From the NCBI GenBank assembly GCA_020086605.1, contig JACBWW010000003.1:57335847-57399846 (forward strand): a DNA stretch of 64,000 bases. The letters run 5' to 3'. The stretch comes from Lanius collurio. Taxonomy: Eukaryota > Chordata > Aves > Passeriformes > Laniidae. Position 1 is the stretch's first letter, and the number at the start of each line of letters is the position of its first letter. A model generated the notes under the pieces. The model had not been told where the DNA came from, did not search any database, and saw only the letters and a program-made list of their open reading frames with translations. Shown one piece after another: positions 21,441 to 33,717 of this stretch. A program made the position numbers and the translations under genes.

Positions 21441-24400
21441 GATCAAAGCCTTGCTCTCACCAGGCTACCACCCTTCTGCCAGCTGCAACATTGCACTGAT
21501 GTTACAACAGGTTGTGAGGGTGAAAAAAAGACTTAGAAAAGGACACATCAGAGAGCTGCAGAACTGCATTGCCAAAGAACATTCCCATGTGTGTCCAGAG
21601 ATACCCACTGCAGCCCAAGCTTGTTGAATCATGCTGTGCTTGCTTTGGCCTTTGTGTGGGTAACAGTGATGATAATCATTGTGTGTGGTGTTGGGTTTTA
21701 TTATTTTCTTTTTTTCCTTAAATGTAAAATTAACAGCTGAATTGGTGTTGGTGAGGCAGTGAGCCTGGTGCAGCTTTTATCTATCCTGAACCTCGGGGCA
21801 AAGGAGGGGAGGAAAATGGCTTTACCAGTTTGGCAGCCGTGCACGTAACAGTCCTGGAGTTGAAAGCAAAGGGCACAACAGTCAGATACCCAAACCTGCC
21901 TGGGCTTCAGCTGATAAGTCACATTTCAAAGCAAAAGGCAATCCTAAAGGGGCTCTGCTGAGTGCCTAAAGCCTCCAGTACTGAGTATTCTTTAAAAGGG
22001 GATTTCTTAAGGAGTAACATATGAACAGAAATGGCTCTTTTGTGGTTTTACACATTCCAGGCATGCCAGGACTGTCCCTGTCAAAGATGGGCCATCTCTG
22101 GGGTTTTGAGTTCTTTTTTTTTTCCCAAATATTTGCCACTAACTAGCAGCTGAAATGGTGAAAAATAAATGAGACTTGCAAAATCATTACAGTAACAGTA
22201 ATGGAAACTGTGAGGCTTATACTTAAGCTGGCTGTGGGGTTTCACTCCATCTTCTGAGCTGTTGCACTGTGAAGATTGCTTCTTTTACCTGCTCTGACCA
22301 CTTCAGGATGGGTGATTTGAAAGCAGAGCTTTAACTGTTGGTTACCCAGTACCTCAAAAAACAGTGCTTTTGGTTTTTTCAGAAGCAACACCTTTTCAAC
22401 TGAACCACTGTTAAGTATGAATTCCTTCAGTGTCAGTGCAGTTATATGGCCCTACAGTATCTTTATATTATGATTTCTGCAGGTCTGTGTGTACAGAAAT
22501 GGGGCCCAGCTGTTCCTGCTTCAGGTGCACTTTTGTTTCACATAGATTGTGCCAGGTTGGATTGCACTCGTACACTTTTAACACAGAATTTTAATTGATG
22601 TAAGAGTTTCAAGGCACAAAATTGTGCTGCCTAAAGTAAAGAAGAGCACCTTAGCTCTGCCTTAAAACAGTCTGAAGTTTCACATACGATAAAACACTAG
22701 ATGGTTTGTATAGACTTGCCCTGTTAAATGAGTGTCTAATTCATCAGTCTACATGTCCTGTTCTTCTCCACATGGGTAATGCTCCTGTTTCCATGGTCCT
22801 GTGTCTGGTTTAGGTAGCAGGACCTCATGGACAGCTGGGAAAGCCGTGGCCAGAGGTGTTACTGCTATCACCTCACAAAAAGTGTGGCTGTAAAAATGTG
22901 CAATTAAACATGGGCTTCAGCCCCCCTGAGACACTCACAAACACTCAGTACCTTCATTGGCAGCACACGCTGCCAGCTCAGCACCTTCACGAGCTGGAGC
23001 TGCACCTTTACCTGCTCTGCAGGTGAGACTAATCCCTCTGAGGGGGAGCCAGAGAAAATGGAGCCAGGCTCATCCCAGCAAAGTCTGAACCGTGGAACCA
23101 TAGATAATCCATCCTGAGAATGAGAATGCGTGTTCAGCCTGAATTTGGCCAGAGCACAAATGCAGACAGAGGGTGAGAAAGCATCACTTTGAAAGTGGCA
23201 ATAAAGGAGACACTGTTGGAATGAACCTTCTGGCCTGGTTGTATTAAATGTGAATATGGTTACTCAGTGGAACAGGAGCTGGAGTGGATTTAGGAGATGG
23301 AGCTTGAAGCCCCCTCCCATCCTCCAACACAGGCTGATGTTACAGGGGAGTCTCAAGGCTGCTGCCTGGGTTCTTGTGGGTCTGTGGGTGGAGGAACTTC
23401 ATCACCAGTACTGCACTTACAAGATGGAAGCAAGAAGTACTTGTGTTAGTTCTGTGCTCAGCATAAATATTTTTTCATCTTAGAGGAGTCTGGGCTAGTA
23501 GCTTTCTGGACTGCTGCCATTTTGGGTTTGTTTCCTTAAAAAATAAAAAAAAAATTTTTTTTTCTTTTCCCCATCAGTGCTACCAACCACAGACATTTGG
23601 AAACAAAAAGTCAGAAGAGGTTCAGCAGTGAGCTGTCTTTTTACTAGGCTGATCTTTCAGGGATTGGTTTTGAAGTGGATTTTGTTCTGTCCACTCAGGA
23701 TCTCTGCTGTGGAAATATTTATTGCTGTGAAGCTGTAGCAAACCTTATAAGTGTCAGGAAAAACTACTTCTGTAACTGAACAAATGTGCTTTCCTTACAA
23801 GTCACACAGGTGTGTACATTTGGCAGTTTTTTGTTTTGTTTTTTGTACCAAAATAACTTTTCCACTGTGTTATCTGGAGTGGGAAAATTGGTGCACCTTG
23901 AATTGCATTTTAGTGTTGATTTCATCCATTTAATCACAGCAGAAGAGTGCATAGAGATGCTCTGTTATTCTTCTTTTTCTGTGTATTTGCTTAGTCTTTT
24001 GTGCGTCAGAATCTCTGTTTTCCTTCTTTTTGATAGTTTGAGAGTTTTGACAGAGAAGGTAAAAATGCTTAAAAATTTTAATGTCCTTGGGAAGGCTACA
24101 GAAAGTTATGCAGTGGTAAAGAGATGCAACCAACCTGTAGAAAAGCCAGTTTTTGACAGCATGGGAAGTGGTTAGCTCCTCATTGGACATCCTCACATCA
24201 AAGCTGGACAGTGGGCTGGTTGAGATACTCTGAACCACAAATTACTGGGCTTCAGGCAGAAATCACTGTATGAAATTCTGTGGTCTTTATTAGGCAGGCG
24301 GACAGACAAAATAATTTTGCTGGTTTCTGTCAGCTCTTAGAATTTGTGAATCACATAGTCAGGGTGTTCTGGGGGATTTTTTGAGTTTCCATGAAAAGTT

Positions 24401-26918
24401 TGCCTTGGTAGCATGCAGACAACAAAACCTGTCTGTTCTCTTGTCCTTTCATCACGCTGTGTTGCTTTCGAATTGTTCCAGAAGGAGGATGAAATTGGGC
24501 TTGATATTTAAATTTCAGTATGGGTGGCCAAAGCAACTCTACCTTGGTTATCATGGGCGTCCAGTGACCACAGGAATGGATGGTGCCTAATGCCAGCTCT
24601 GATTTAACAAACACCTGAGGACCAGCTCATCACTGCAGCATAGCCCATGGGAATTGTGTGCCATGGGATCCTGCAGCAAGGCAGTGTCTGGGAATATCAC
24701 CTCACACTCTTTTGTAGTAAGGATGTATTCAGTCCTTGTAGGCTGGAATCTGATTAAATAGCACAGTGTGGGGAGAAAACCAACAACCCCACACTCATTT
24801 ATGGCAGTTGAATGTGTGTAGTTGGGAACAAAGAATTCAGGTTCTGTCTGTAGTGTATGTGAGCCCATCTGGGGATGACAGTGTCGGGGAGAGTCCATGG
24901 GATCCTCGTGTGTGGTCATGTGAAAGCAAGCTCGTGATGGAGCTGTGGGACAGAAAGGAGCCCTGCAGCTCTGGAGAGCAGGTAGGAGCTGGGACAGGAC
25001 TTTCTTGACTTTGTCCTTTTAAAGGGGGCACCCTGCGTGGTGTCTGTACTTGAAGAAGGGAGGGTAAGTGCCAGGAAGAATTCATGGAAAGCCACAGATG
25101 ATTTGGGTTTGCCAAACCAGAACTCCAGGCTTGAGGAGCACAGTATATTTGCTTAATTGGGATAAAGGCTGACAAGGGGGTGACTTGATTGCCACATCTA
25201 GAGGAAGAAAGTTTTGGTCAGCAGGTTTGGGGTGAGGAGGAACCCTTAGAATTTCTATGTACTTTTCCATATTCTAGAGGAAAGGACAATATCTGTCTAG
25301 CATTGCAGGTTTAGTCAAAAATATTGAGCTTATTATGTAGAGGTCTTGGGTGAAAGGGACTGCTGTGCAGTGTAGTGAAGGCAGAATGCATTATTTGGGT
25401 CTTTTTGCCTTTATGCTCAGACCTCTGATACTCCCCAGAACCTTCTTCCCTCAAAGAAGGGAAGCACCTTCTACCCCTCCCTGGGGTAGGACAGTTCTGC
25501 CACAACATAGGTCTGCTGGCCATAGTGTGAGCTGTCAGGACAAAACACTCTGGAGCCATCCCATCTTAAGACAGGTGTCTAAGATAACTGGGTTTCCCTT
25601 TGATAATGGCTGTTGTCCTCCAGCAACTGTGTGGGAGACCAGAAATCTGGCTTTGGATGTCTGAAGTTGTGTGAGGTGAACCCCCCTGTCAAGTGCCTGC
25701 ATGTGTGATGAGGAGTTACTGGAACAAGGCACCTAACGAAGAACTGTCTGACACCACTGATATGAAAATAATATGGAAACTTTAATCAGCTCTCTGCAGC
25801 TGAGCAGTTCCTGGAGGTCCTGTACCAAACCTGACCCACTTGCTGAACCCCAGCAGTGCAGCACTGGACACTCCTCTACCTGCCTTCAGAAGAATGAAAG
25901 GACAGCAGTCTAAAAAGAGACAAGCACAGGGGACAGCAATCAGTGGTGAGTCTTCAGTAAGAAACAATTGGGGTATTTTGTTCATTATTAAAAGCAAACA
26001 CACCTTCTGCAGCATTCTTTTTTGTGAAGTGCTCAGAAAGGAGGGAGGTATTGGCAGAAAGGAGATGTTCACAGAGGTTTATTTTCAACCTGATCAAATG
26101 TTTTCCCAGTTCTTTCCCTGCACCCTGACTAATCCCATCCCGGTCTTTCCAGCCATGCCGTGTTGGGAAGCAGCTGTGAGCTCGTCCTCAGATCTGAGCT
26201 CCAACATGGTAACTGTCCTGGGGCTACTCCATCCCAGGCTGTAGCCTGCTTTGCAGGGATGGAGGGAGGTCTCTTGCCACTGGTAAGGAGCAGCATGACT
26301 CTTTTGCCAGATGTTCCAGTTTGCTGGCAGGATGGCCTGACATGAAGGCTCCTCATGAGCCCAGCCTCCCATTCCTAAGCTCTGCAGAGATGTGACCACT
26401 TTGCCATGGCTTCAGATTAGGGCATCTGTGTGATAAAGCAACAGTGAGTAAAAATCAAATCCAAAACCTCTGGGCTTTGAGAGGATGATAGCAGTGGAGT
26501 ATTTGCAGCAAACCATAACCCGTATCCCCCTTCCAGGAAGATGTTACTGAGAAGATGATTCCCATGTGCTCCCCAGAAGGGTTGCTGAGCTGCCAGACAA
26601 GCAGCAAGCTTTCCTCTTCCTGTGGGGACCTGCCCTGCCGGCTGCAGCCCTTGCTGGACCCTGGGAGGATGCAATGCTCTGGTGCTCACTGGCCTGACTC
26701 CCCAGGCAGAGCGATGCTCCGGAGCCTTTGAAGGGCTGTCCAGCATAGTGAGGGCAAACCACCTCCTCCCTGGACACAAACCACATTGATTTGCTGGTGC
26801 TTTTTCTTAGTTTTTCTTTTGGCTGGCTGAATAGCTGAAGTACAAACCTCCTTCACCTATTTGACATTAATTCACTAACGGATGGCAGAAGGTTTCATGT
26901 TTGTTTTTTAACTCACAG
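21441..26918. other. Long non-coding stretch, nothing recognised
   Basis: I see no gene, RNA or repeat family in this 5.5 kb. At 23536-23567 an A-rich run is followed directly by a T-rich run, which could pair. A good acceptor at about 23577 and a possible 39-base exon at about 25025-25063 were looked at and not accepted. Open frames of 60-134 codons occur on both strands without domains. Confidence 0.55.
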
Positions 26919-26972
26919 GGTGATGATGCAATTATAAACACCACAGCCGTGATGTATCTTCGAACCATATGA
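26919..26972 (+). other. Candidate 3'-terminal exon with poly(A) signal
   Basis: A strong acceptor (CATGTTTGTTTTTTAACTCACAG, AG at 26917-26918) is followed in phase 0 by GDDAIINTTAVMYLRTI and TGA (26970-26972). AATAAA lies 43 bases after the stop (27016-27021). The segment has two CpGs in an otherwise CpG-poor, AT-rich area. The layout fits a short final coding exon with a compact 3' UTR. Against it: it is only 17 codons, a GTGAGT donor-like word follows at 26976, and no upstream exon can be named. Confidence 0.2.
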
Positions 26973-27154
26973 AAAGTGAGTTTTTACAGAAAACATGGAA
27001 TGGTGGGGGTTGTGGAATAAAGTTTTTTTAATCCCTGAATTTTCTTCTAAGTTTCGAATGAATTGCATGATTTCATGGGACTGAAAAAGCTGTTATTTTT
27101 ATCTTTTTTTTTTCCTTCAGTATAGGGTTTGGGGTTTTTTTGAGGGGGGAAGTT

Positions 27155-27174
27155 GTTTGTTTGTTTGTTTGTTT
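27155..27174 (+). repeat. (GTTT)5 microsatellite
   Basis: Five perfect GTTT units, flanked by a G-rich tract (27126-27150) and a T run. Simple repeat. Confidence 0.85.
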
Positions 27175-27603
27175 AGTTTCATTTTTTTTTTAATCAACAC
27201 ATTTACTCACTCCACAAATTAAGTGGTTTCTCATAAACAAGTTGATGTCAAAAGAAAAGTGAGGATGAGGAGAGGCTGGACATTGGATTTTAGTTATCTC
27301 CATTTTTTTCCTTTTTATTTAAGTTTCAGCAAAATAGGAATTGTTTCATTTTGACTCACTTTCAAATCACATTAGTGATTGAATATAGAATGGGAATGGT
27401 AATCATGTGAACTTCAAAAACGCAGCAGGTCAGGGACAGGAGAGACCAGCAGCAATCCTGCTCTGACTGCCAAGACTTGAGAGTTTTAGTGTATCCTACC
27501 ATATATTTTGTGTCACCAGTAACAAATTTCCAGTGATTGGAAGAGGATAAGGAAGAAGGAGCCCCCAATGCTCCTCTCCCTATTTGCCTTGGCTTGCTTT
27601 CAG

Positions 27604-27679
27604 GTGACAGCAGCGTGCATCTCACAGTCACTGCAGCTGCATCAAGCACTTATTTCTTGTGTAGAGCCCATCAGTGCAG
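27604..27679 (+). other. Candidate 76-base internal exon
   Basis: The acceptor CCTATTTGCCTTGGCTTGCTTTCAG and the donor CAG|GTAAGT (GT at 27680) are both close to consensus and bracket 76 bases. Two of three phases are open: one starts VTAACISQSLQLHQALISCV, the other DSSVHLTVTAAASSTYFLCR. An exon with both splice sites this good is unusual by chance, but nothing says whether it is coding, part of a lncRNA, or unused. Confidence 0.25.
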
Positions 27680-29063
27680 GTAAGTGCAGACAGACAGAGG
27701 GTGCCTGCTCTGGTCCCTGAGCTCTGGAGCCTGCCATGAGTGCCAAGGCTGAGCACAAAAGCCTCGCCCAGAGGGAGGGTACATCACCTGCAGTTAGTAG
27801 CCAGGAGCTTGATGGCAATGCTCCCAGGAGCCACCGAGCTCGCCCACATCTCTCCTGGCTTGTGGCAAGACTTGGGCATTCCCAGCTTTGGCCTTACAGC
27901 AGAAGCTGCACTGCTTTTTCTTCCATGAGTGACTGATTTGTTTTTTCTGGCACTTGTCAGGTGTAGGGAAGGGTGATCTTGGCATTGCATCTCCTGAGAC
28001 CTTCCTCATTGTTACCCTCAGCCAGTGCCTAGGAAACATGAGCTGGTTATCTGTGAAAAAGAACAATTTTTGAATGATTGATACGTGGGAATATTGCAGC
28101 CTCTGCCTGTCTGCTGTTCTCACTGTGAGACTGAGGCACTGCATCTTTCTTCTATCCTTACCCCATTTTGGTGATGGGAAACAGGCTGGCTGAGCAGCTA
28201 CAGAAAAGGTAGCAAACCCAAGAGACGTGGGATGCTGAAAGAGTTTGCCAGTGTTTGGAGTGATGCTTCTGGGAGTGCCCAGCCTGGGGTGAGCATGGCA
28301 GTGACACCCTTGGAGTGGCTCTTTCCTGCCTGCCTGGGACCTTGCAGCCTGAGGATATGAGATACTACCAACATTTAACACTGTCTCAGCCAGGTCAACA
28401 AAGAAACACCATTCTCTGCTCTTAATTGGAGGGAGATACGGCTTTTCTTGGCTTCTTGAGAGCTGCTTAGAGTTTGTGCACAACTCCATATCCAAAGCCT
28501 CCCTTTGCCTGACCACCAGGTGACAAGCAGAGGTACAAAATCCCTGTCCCCAGCCATCTGCAGAGAGAGAAGATACCCAGGGAGCAGCCCTGGCATTGCT
28601 CCCTGAAGCTCGTGGAAGTATACTACTGCTTCCAGGTGTCCTGCCTGTCCCCTGCTTGTCTGGTCATGTTTATTAACCTCTGCAGCAGATTGGGATTGGG
28701 AATCAAAAGGAATAAGCACAGTTTGGGGTCTATGAATGGTTGCAGAAACCTGGGGCAGGGAGATGGGAGCAAGGAGTGATAATGTGCTAAGCCACTGCAG
28801 GTGCTGCATCAACAGAGGGTGAGGCAGCCCCTTGCTGCCCTCCCACCAGCAGGCTCCCACAGAGATGTGCAATTCAAACAGCAGAGACCTAGGGGCGGAT
28901 TTGCTCCTGTCTTTTGGCACCTCCTCTTTCCCTGGTAGGCAGCCATCATTGGATGTGTTGCCTCATGCCAAACTTTTAGATGCCTAATCCTCTGCAGCAA
29001 CCGGCTTGGTGTCGAGAACTTCTTTCCAAGAGCCAGATATGTCAGTACCATTATACATGTGGC
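27680..29063. other. GC-richer non-coding stretch
   Basis: The longest open frames of the window lie here on the minus strand (27794-28516, 240 codons; 28375-28920, 181 codons). They overlap in different phases, contain no recognisable domain, transmembrane segment or signal peptide, and lack flanking exon structure. I treat them as chance frames. Confidence 0.5.
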
Positions 29064-29135
29064 TTTTGAGTGACTTGTGCAAGGCCAGGCAGCAAGCTTG
29101 TGGCTGAGCAGGTGTTGAAAACCAGCTCTCCCAAG
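29064..29135 (-). mobile_element. MIR-like relic
   Basis: 'TTGAGTGACTTGTGCAAGGCC', 'CAGGCAGCAAGCTTGTGGC', 'GAGCAGGTGTTGAAAACCAG', 'CTCTCCCAAG' follow the minus-strand MIR core in full order (agtgacttgcccaaggtcacacagcaagt...gagctgggattagaacccagctctcc). It is the clearest of the MIR-like pieces. Family assignment rests on memory of the consensus order. Confidence 0.55.
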
Positions 29136-29979
29136 CTTCGAGTTGGCAGCCTTTCCACCAGGAAATCCTTCGTTTAACTTTCCACCGCAGCAGATGGGGT
29201 TGTATCAATGTAGGAGGGAAGTCTCTATGCACTCGTGCATCTCTTCCCGTCCTTCACCTCCCCACACTTCTCCCTGAAGGCACCTTCTTTCAAGGTAAAG
29301 AAATACTGCTCAGTGTCCAGGAGAGAGCAGAAAGGGAGCTGGATTGCCTCTGGCACCATGCACTGAAGAAAAGGATGGGATCGTTCTGGGCAAGGTTCAA
29401 GGCAGGTCATACAAGTTTGCAAACAGCTCCTGCAGGGCTCCATCATCAGCTCTTATCCATGAGAGCTTGACAGGTGTAGCAGCAGGTTTCTGTGCCACCT
29501 CTCACATCTCTCTCCTTCAAAGTGGGAACAAAGTGCCCTGGAACAAGCTGACCTTCCACATAATTATTTCTGCTTTTTTCCCCCCAAGTCAGGGGCACCC
29601 GAGTGAAAGCTGAGGAAAGGTAAAGCAACCTCAGCTTTTTGTCAGCTTTCCTTGCAACAGTGACAGGGGTTGTTCTGCTCCTGGCATTAAGTAAGAAATC
29701 GGTGTTACCATGGGAGCAAACTTCCAAACAGGTGGCAATCACACACTTATTAACCTGAACTAGTGCAGGAGGCACCATGTCCCCCTGCAGATCTGCCAAG
29801 GGTAGAGGAGATCTCATTACTCTTTGTTTGTGCTCAAAGTGTGGCTGTCCAGAGGATGGTACCCAAATAGATAAGGCTCTGGGCACAGATGTCCGGTTTG
29901 ATTATTCCTTTCCTTTTGCAACAAACCATATGGTACTACAGGCAGCACAGATATCTGGCAATCAAAATTCCTGGGCTCA

Positions 29980-30460
29980 CTCCCTGACTCCGCCGTTCAC
30001 TCATTTAATTTTCAAAGTGGTTTTCATGCATCAGCAAAACTTGCTGCCTTGAACCTCCCCACCCCCTTAAAACAAGAGCTCCGCCACATTATTGGAGGTG
30101 CTTTTAAATGTAGTCACCATGTCTTGCTCTGCTATCACAAAATTAAGTGCACTTAATGCTTGTAAACTACTTTGCCACCAACAGATAAAAGGCACTACAG
30201 ACAGGTTGCTAATCAGTTTGATTAAGTAAAGCACCTCAAGTTTGCCACTGCTGCTGGAGGATTGCAGGCTGATCCATCTATAACCCACAGGAGTAAGATG
30301 AATTAGGCACGATAAGGATTGTTTGGTTTCTGGTCTGTCAACCAGTGAATGAAATGACTCGGTGTTTATATGCCAGGTCACAGAGAAAAGTTTCTTGTGA
30401 TTGGAAATGATTAGGCACACTGATTAATGCTTCCAGTGCTCTTTGATCCAAAGCTGCCAG
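29980..30460. other. Candidate conserved noncoding block C
   Basis: Non-repetitive AT-leaning DNA with clustered homeodomain/GATA-like words: CATTTAATTTTC, AAATTAAGTGCACTTAA, TGATTAAGTAAAG, CAGATAAAAGG, GATAAGGATT, TGATTAATG. It has no open exon. Dense, non-repetitive motif clustering of this kind is common in long-range enhancers. Conservation has not been tested. Confidence 0.28.
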
Positions 30461-32661
30461 TTGGAATGAGTCTTGCTGCACAGAGACATCCCAACTGCCT
30501 GGTAGTGAAAGTGCAGGGGGTAGAAAATTGACTGAAAAAATGCGGGTGGGGATGGGAAGGCTCTGCTGTAAGATATGCTCTTTTTCCATCGGGCTCCAGG
30601 CTTGCATTCTTTGAACCATCCTCTTATTCCTGGAAGTCAAGGCAGTTTGTAATTCGTATTGTGCTTGTCAGGTTTATTCATTCTAAAGAAAATGTTTGGG
30701 AAGATTGCCAGGTTTCTAAACTTCCAGCGCTGATAAGGACCTCAGGGTCTGCTAAATTAAGAAAACATCCCAGGTCCAAGAAAATCTTTAAAATACAGCA
30801 CTTGCTGAGTAGTGCCAACTCTTGTGAAACTGTTGTTTCTCTCAGTGTGAAGGTCGCATCTCCTTGTGATGGACGTTCCTTCTTGCAGCTGTAGGATTTC
30901 CCATTTTTAACCCTCAGTTAGGATATGCTCTTTTTATCATAGGTTAGATATTTGAAATAGTTTCCTGTTATAGGGCACTGGAAGATTTGCTTGGATAAGA
31001 GGTGAATTCCCCACCATTTCTTACCATTCCCACACCAGAACACTGTTTGTCTTCATTATTTTGTGTCTACTTTATGCCTTAGGTTCTGTGGTTAAACCTT
31101 GAACCAGCTGGGGGACATGAACAGGGCTGCATTGCCCATGAACATGCTTGCATTGAACCCCTACATTTTCTTTATAGCCAAGACTGCATTGTTTGTCATG
31201 CTCATTGTCACACCTGTCCATCCACACTTGGTCCTTCTAGGGTGACATCCTCTTTTGTGTGATTTGTGTATATCAGGATGGGATTTTTATAAAAATCAAG
31301 CATAACTTGTTAGCAGGTGGTGAATGGTCACTCAAAAGAGCTGTAGAAAGTTAGGAGTGAAGACTCTAAAGTTCCTGGATGAACCATGGAGCTGAATTAC
31401 ACATCTCCACACCCAAGGGCTTTAAGCCATTCCCAAATCACTATCTGCTCACTGTTTTAGTAGAGCCTCCATAGCAATTTATCTCAAAATGCTTCTACTG
31501 CAAGCCCAGGTGGTTCAGCAGCTACAGCTGCTTTTGTTCAGGGAAGAGGGGATGTGGGAGCTGGGGCTGCTCCCTCCTCAGGCTGTCCAAGGACATCCCT
31601 GCTCTCATGGCCCACACTGTGCTGGCCACTTTTGTGAGCCCTGCCTGAACCCTGCCTGAACACTGAGCATTCTGGCCATCCCACATTTCTCTTTGCTTGT
31701 GTTTGTGCTGAAGACTCTGATTATATAAAACATGAGAAAACTTTTGAAATACGGGAAGTGTTTGGGAGCTGAGAAAACATTGGATGAAAACTGGTGCCCA
31801 CTGGGGGTATAGGTCAGTGTAAGGAGGAAGCTATAACACTTTTTAAGTCAAACTTCTGTTTCTTTGGGTGTATCTATTTTTCCCATGTATTACCAAGCAC
31901 AAGAACTGACAAATTCCTCTTTGACATCTTCGACTTGAGTCAGTCGCCTGCGGAGACCCCTGGTCAGACACCTTCCCACCACTCTTTCATATATCCAGAG
32001 ATTATCTGTGCCTTTCCTGTGCTCATGACCACAGCTGATCCCCATACAAAGCCTCTGATCTCAGATAGTGCATGAACTCACTCCAAGCTAGGCTGGCAAC
32101 TTTGGGATTTCACTCCTCTGCTCAGCTGCTTTCACAAAATGCACTGAAATCTTAACATCTTTCAGTTCTCTGACACGTTTGGTTCCTTCCAGCCAATGTA
32201 TTCAGCAGAGGGAGGATGGACAGACAGTGAATTCCTGGACCTTGTTATGTGGGAAACTGGTATAAATATGAGCATACATCAGTTTCCTGCCTTTGTGAAG
32301 CTATGCTTCATGCCTGTTTTCAAGCCTGTGTTGTCTTCCTGTGCATGGTCTGAATCAGTTAATACCTAATTGCAGATAATTTTCATAAAAATAGGTGCCT
32401 CCTCAGCCTATTTTCTAATTTCCAGGTGGCTCCATGGTGGCTGCTTGGCTGCTGCCTGCTCTGCTGCTAATGTTCCTGCTTTCCTCCCCAGCTTGTGTGG
32501 CTGCCCTGGCATGTTGCTGGGACAGGGAGCAGGGTCTCCTGGAAGCCTGCGGATGGGGCCAAGTAAAACACAGCCAGGCATCATCTCAAGTACCTCAAAG
32601 ACTCTGCACCAAGTAGGTTCCCATTGTCTCAGACATCTCATTGTACTTAATAGCGAAGGAG
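30461..32661. other. Non-coding stretch, nothing recognised
   Basis: No gene or repeat family is supported. At about 31640-31663 a 12-base unit (CCCTGCCTGAAC) occurs twice in tandem. Confidence 0.55.
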
Positions 32662-32732
32662 GTGTTTGTATCACCCTCATTTACAGCAAGCTACTGACTG
32701 AGGCTGGGAAAGGGAGGAGTTTGGGGTTAGAC
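32662..32732 (-). mobile_element. Possible MIR-like relic (weak)
   Basis: 'GTATCACCCTCATTTACAG' and 'CTGACTGAGGCTGGGAAAGGGAGG' recall the minus-strand MIR segment 'cccattttacagatgaggaaactgaggct'. Only this part aligns, so the call is tentative. Confidence 0.3.
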
Positions 32733-33717
32733 ATGCCTCCAGCTCCTCAGGGTAAGAATTGCTGCTTATCAGAAGCAATTTTGGAGAGGTATTTCAGGTG
32801 TGGCTTCCGTGATGGAGGCAATTTCACACTGGTGGAAGCCATCCCAGAGGTGTGACAGCACTTGGTGGCCCCAACACCTCCCCAGCCACATGCCCCTGGC
32901 ACTGCTCCAGCTCATTGCCAGCCTGCTTGCTGCCTTGCTTACTTGCCACATGCAGGACAAGAAAATGTTGCCGTGACTGATAAGCCCATCCTCCTTATCA
33001 TGTCCATCTCGGTATGGATCCTGGCAGGGAGGCAGTGGGTGGGATGGTGAGTTTAAGGGTGCCTAGCCAAAACTTAGGCAGCTCAATCATTTGCCTTGTT
33101 ATTGCTACCATAGTTAACCCTTTGGCTGCTGGGCCTGGACTAGAGTATTTGTGAGGCTCTGTTGATCTCCTGGGCTCATGGCTCAAGCCATGACAGGTGT
33201 TTCTGGTAGCCTGAGACCTTTGGTCACCGCTGGTTTTGCCTTTACTGGTAGCAGTTGCTTTTTTTTCCTCTCTTTCATGAGAGGTTGCTGCTCCCAGTCA
33301 GGGGCTGGGCCATGCATGCCTGACCATGCCCATGAGGTGAAGGGCAGGGCTCGCGCTTCAGGCTGGCGCAACGTGGAGCATGAAACAAAACCGTAGTTGG
33401 GGAGGCATGGCCAGCAAGAAGCACGAGACTCACAGCCCCTCTGGGCAGGGTTAGACTGGGCAGACACCTGGCAGAGAGAGTGTCTGCCAGGTGTCCAGGT
33501 TAGGGTGCAACCCAGGGCATTAAAAGTCTGGGTATGTGAGAGCTGGAGTTGCTGTCTGAGTTAATGAGAGATCTTAAGATCTTTGTATGTTGGACATTCA
33601 TTGAAAATAACTACTGTTGAATCTTTACTGCTTTCTGCTCCAAATTGAAAAGCTTGGGACAATTTTTTCCCTGACATAAATGCATAGCAAAGTGTCTATT
33701 GAGAAGATAATGGAAGG
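32733..33717. other. Non-coding stretch with one perfect hairpin
   Basis: No gene is supported. The only structure is the inverted repeat at 33463-33495. Overlapping frames on both strands show no domain. Confidence 0.5.
33463..33495. repeat. 13-bp perfect inverted repeat, 7-nt loop
   Basis: The arms GACACCTGGCAGA (33463-33475) and TCTGCCAGGTGTC (33483-33495) are exact reverse complements around the loop GAGAGTG. It would form a GC-rich stem in RNA or cruciform DNA. It is too short for a typical microRNA precursor and has no T-run after it, so no RNA gene is claimed. Confidence 0.85.

Noticed and set aside
23578..23740. Sequence after a very strong acceptor (TTTTCTTTTCCCCATCAG)
   Set aside because: One phase stays open but no donor or partner is visible. 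The acceptor follows an A/T simple tract and may be incidental.
25025..25063. 39-base possible exon before GTAAGT
   Set aside because: Very short. The acceptor AG lies directly in a purine run and no partner exon is in phase.
27794..28920. Longest minus-strand open frames (240 and 181 codons)
   Set aside because: They overlap in different phases and have no recognised domain, signal or exon structure. They lie in GC-rich DNA where stops are rare.
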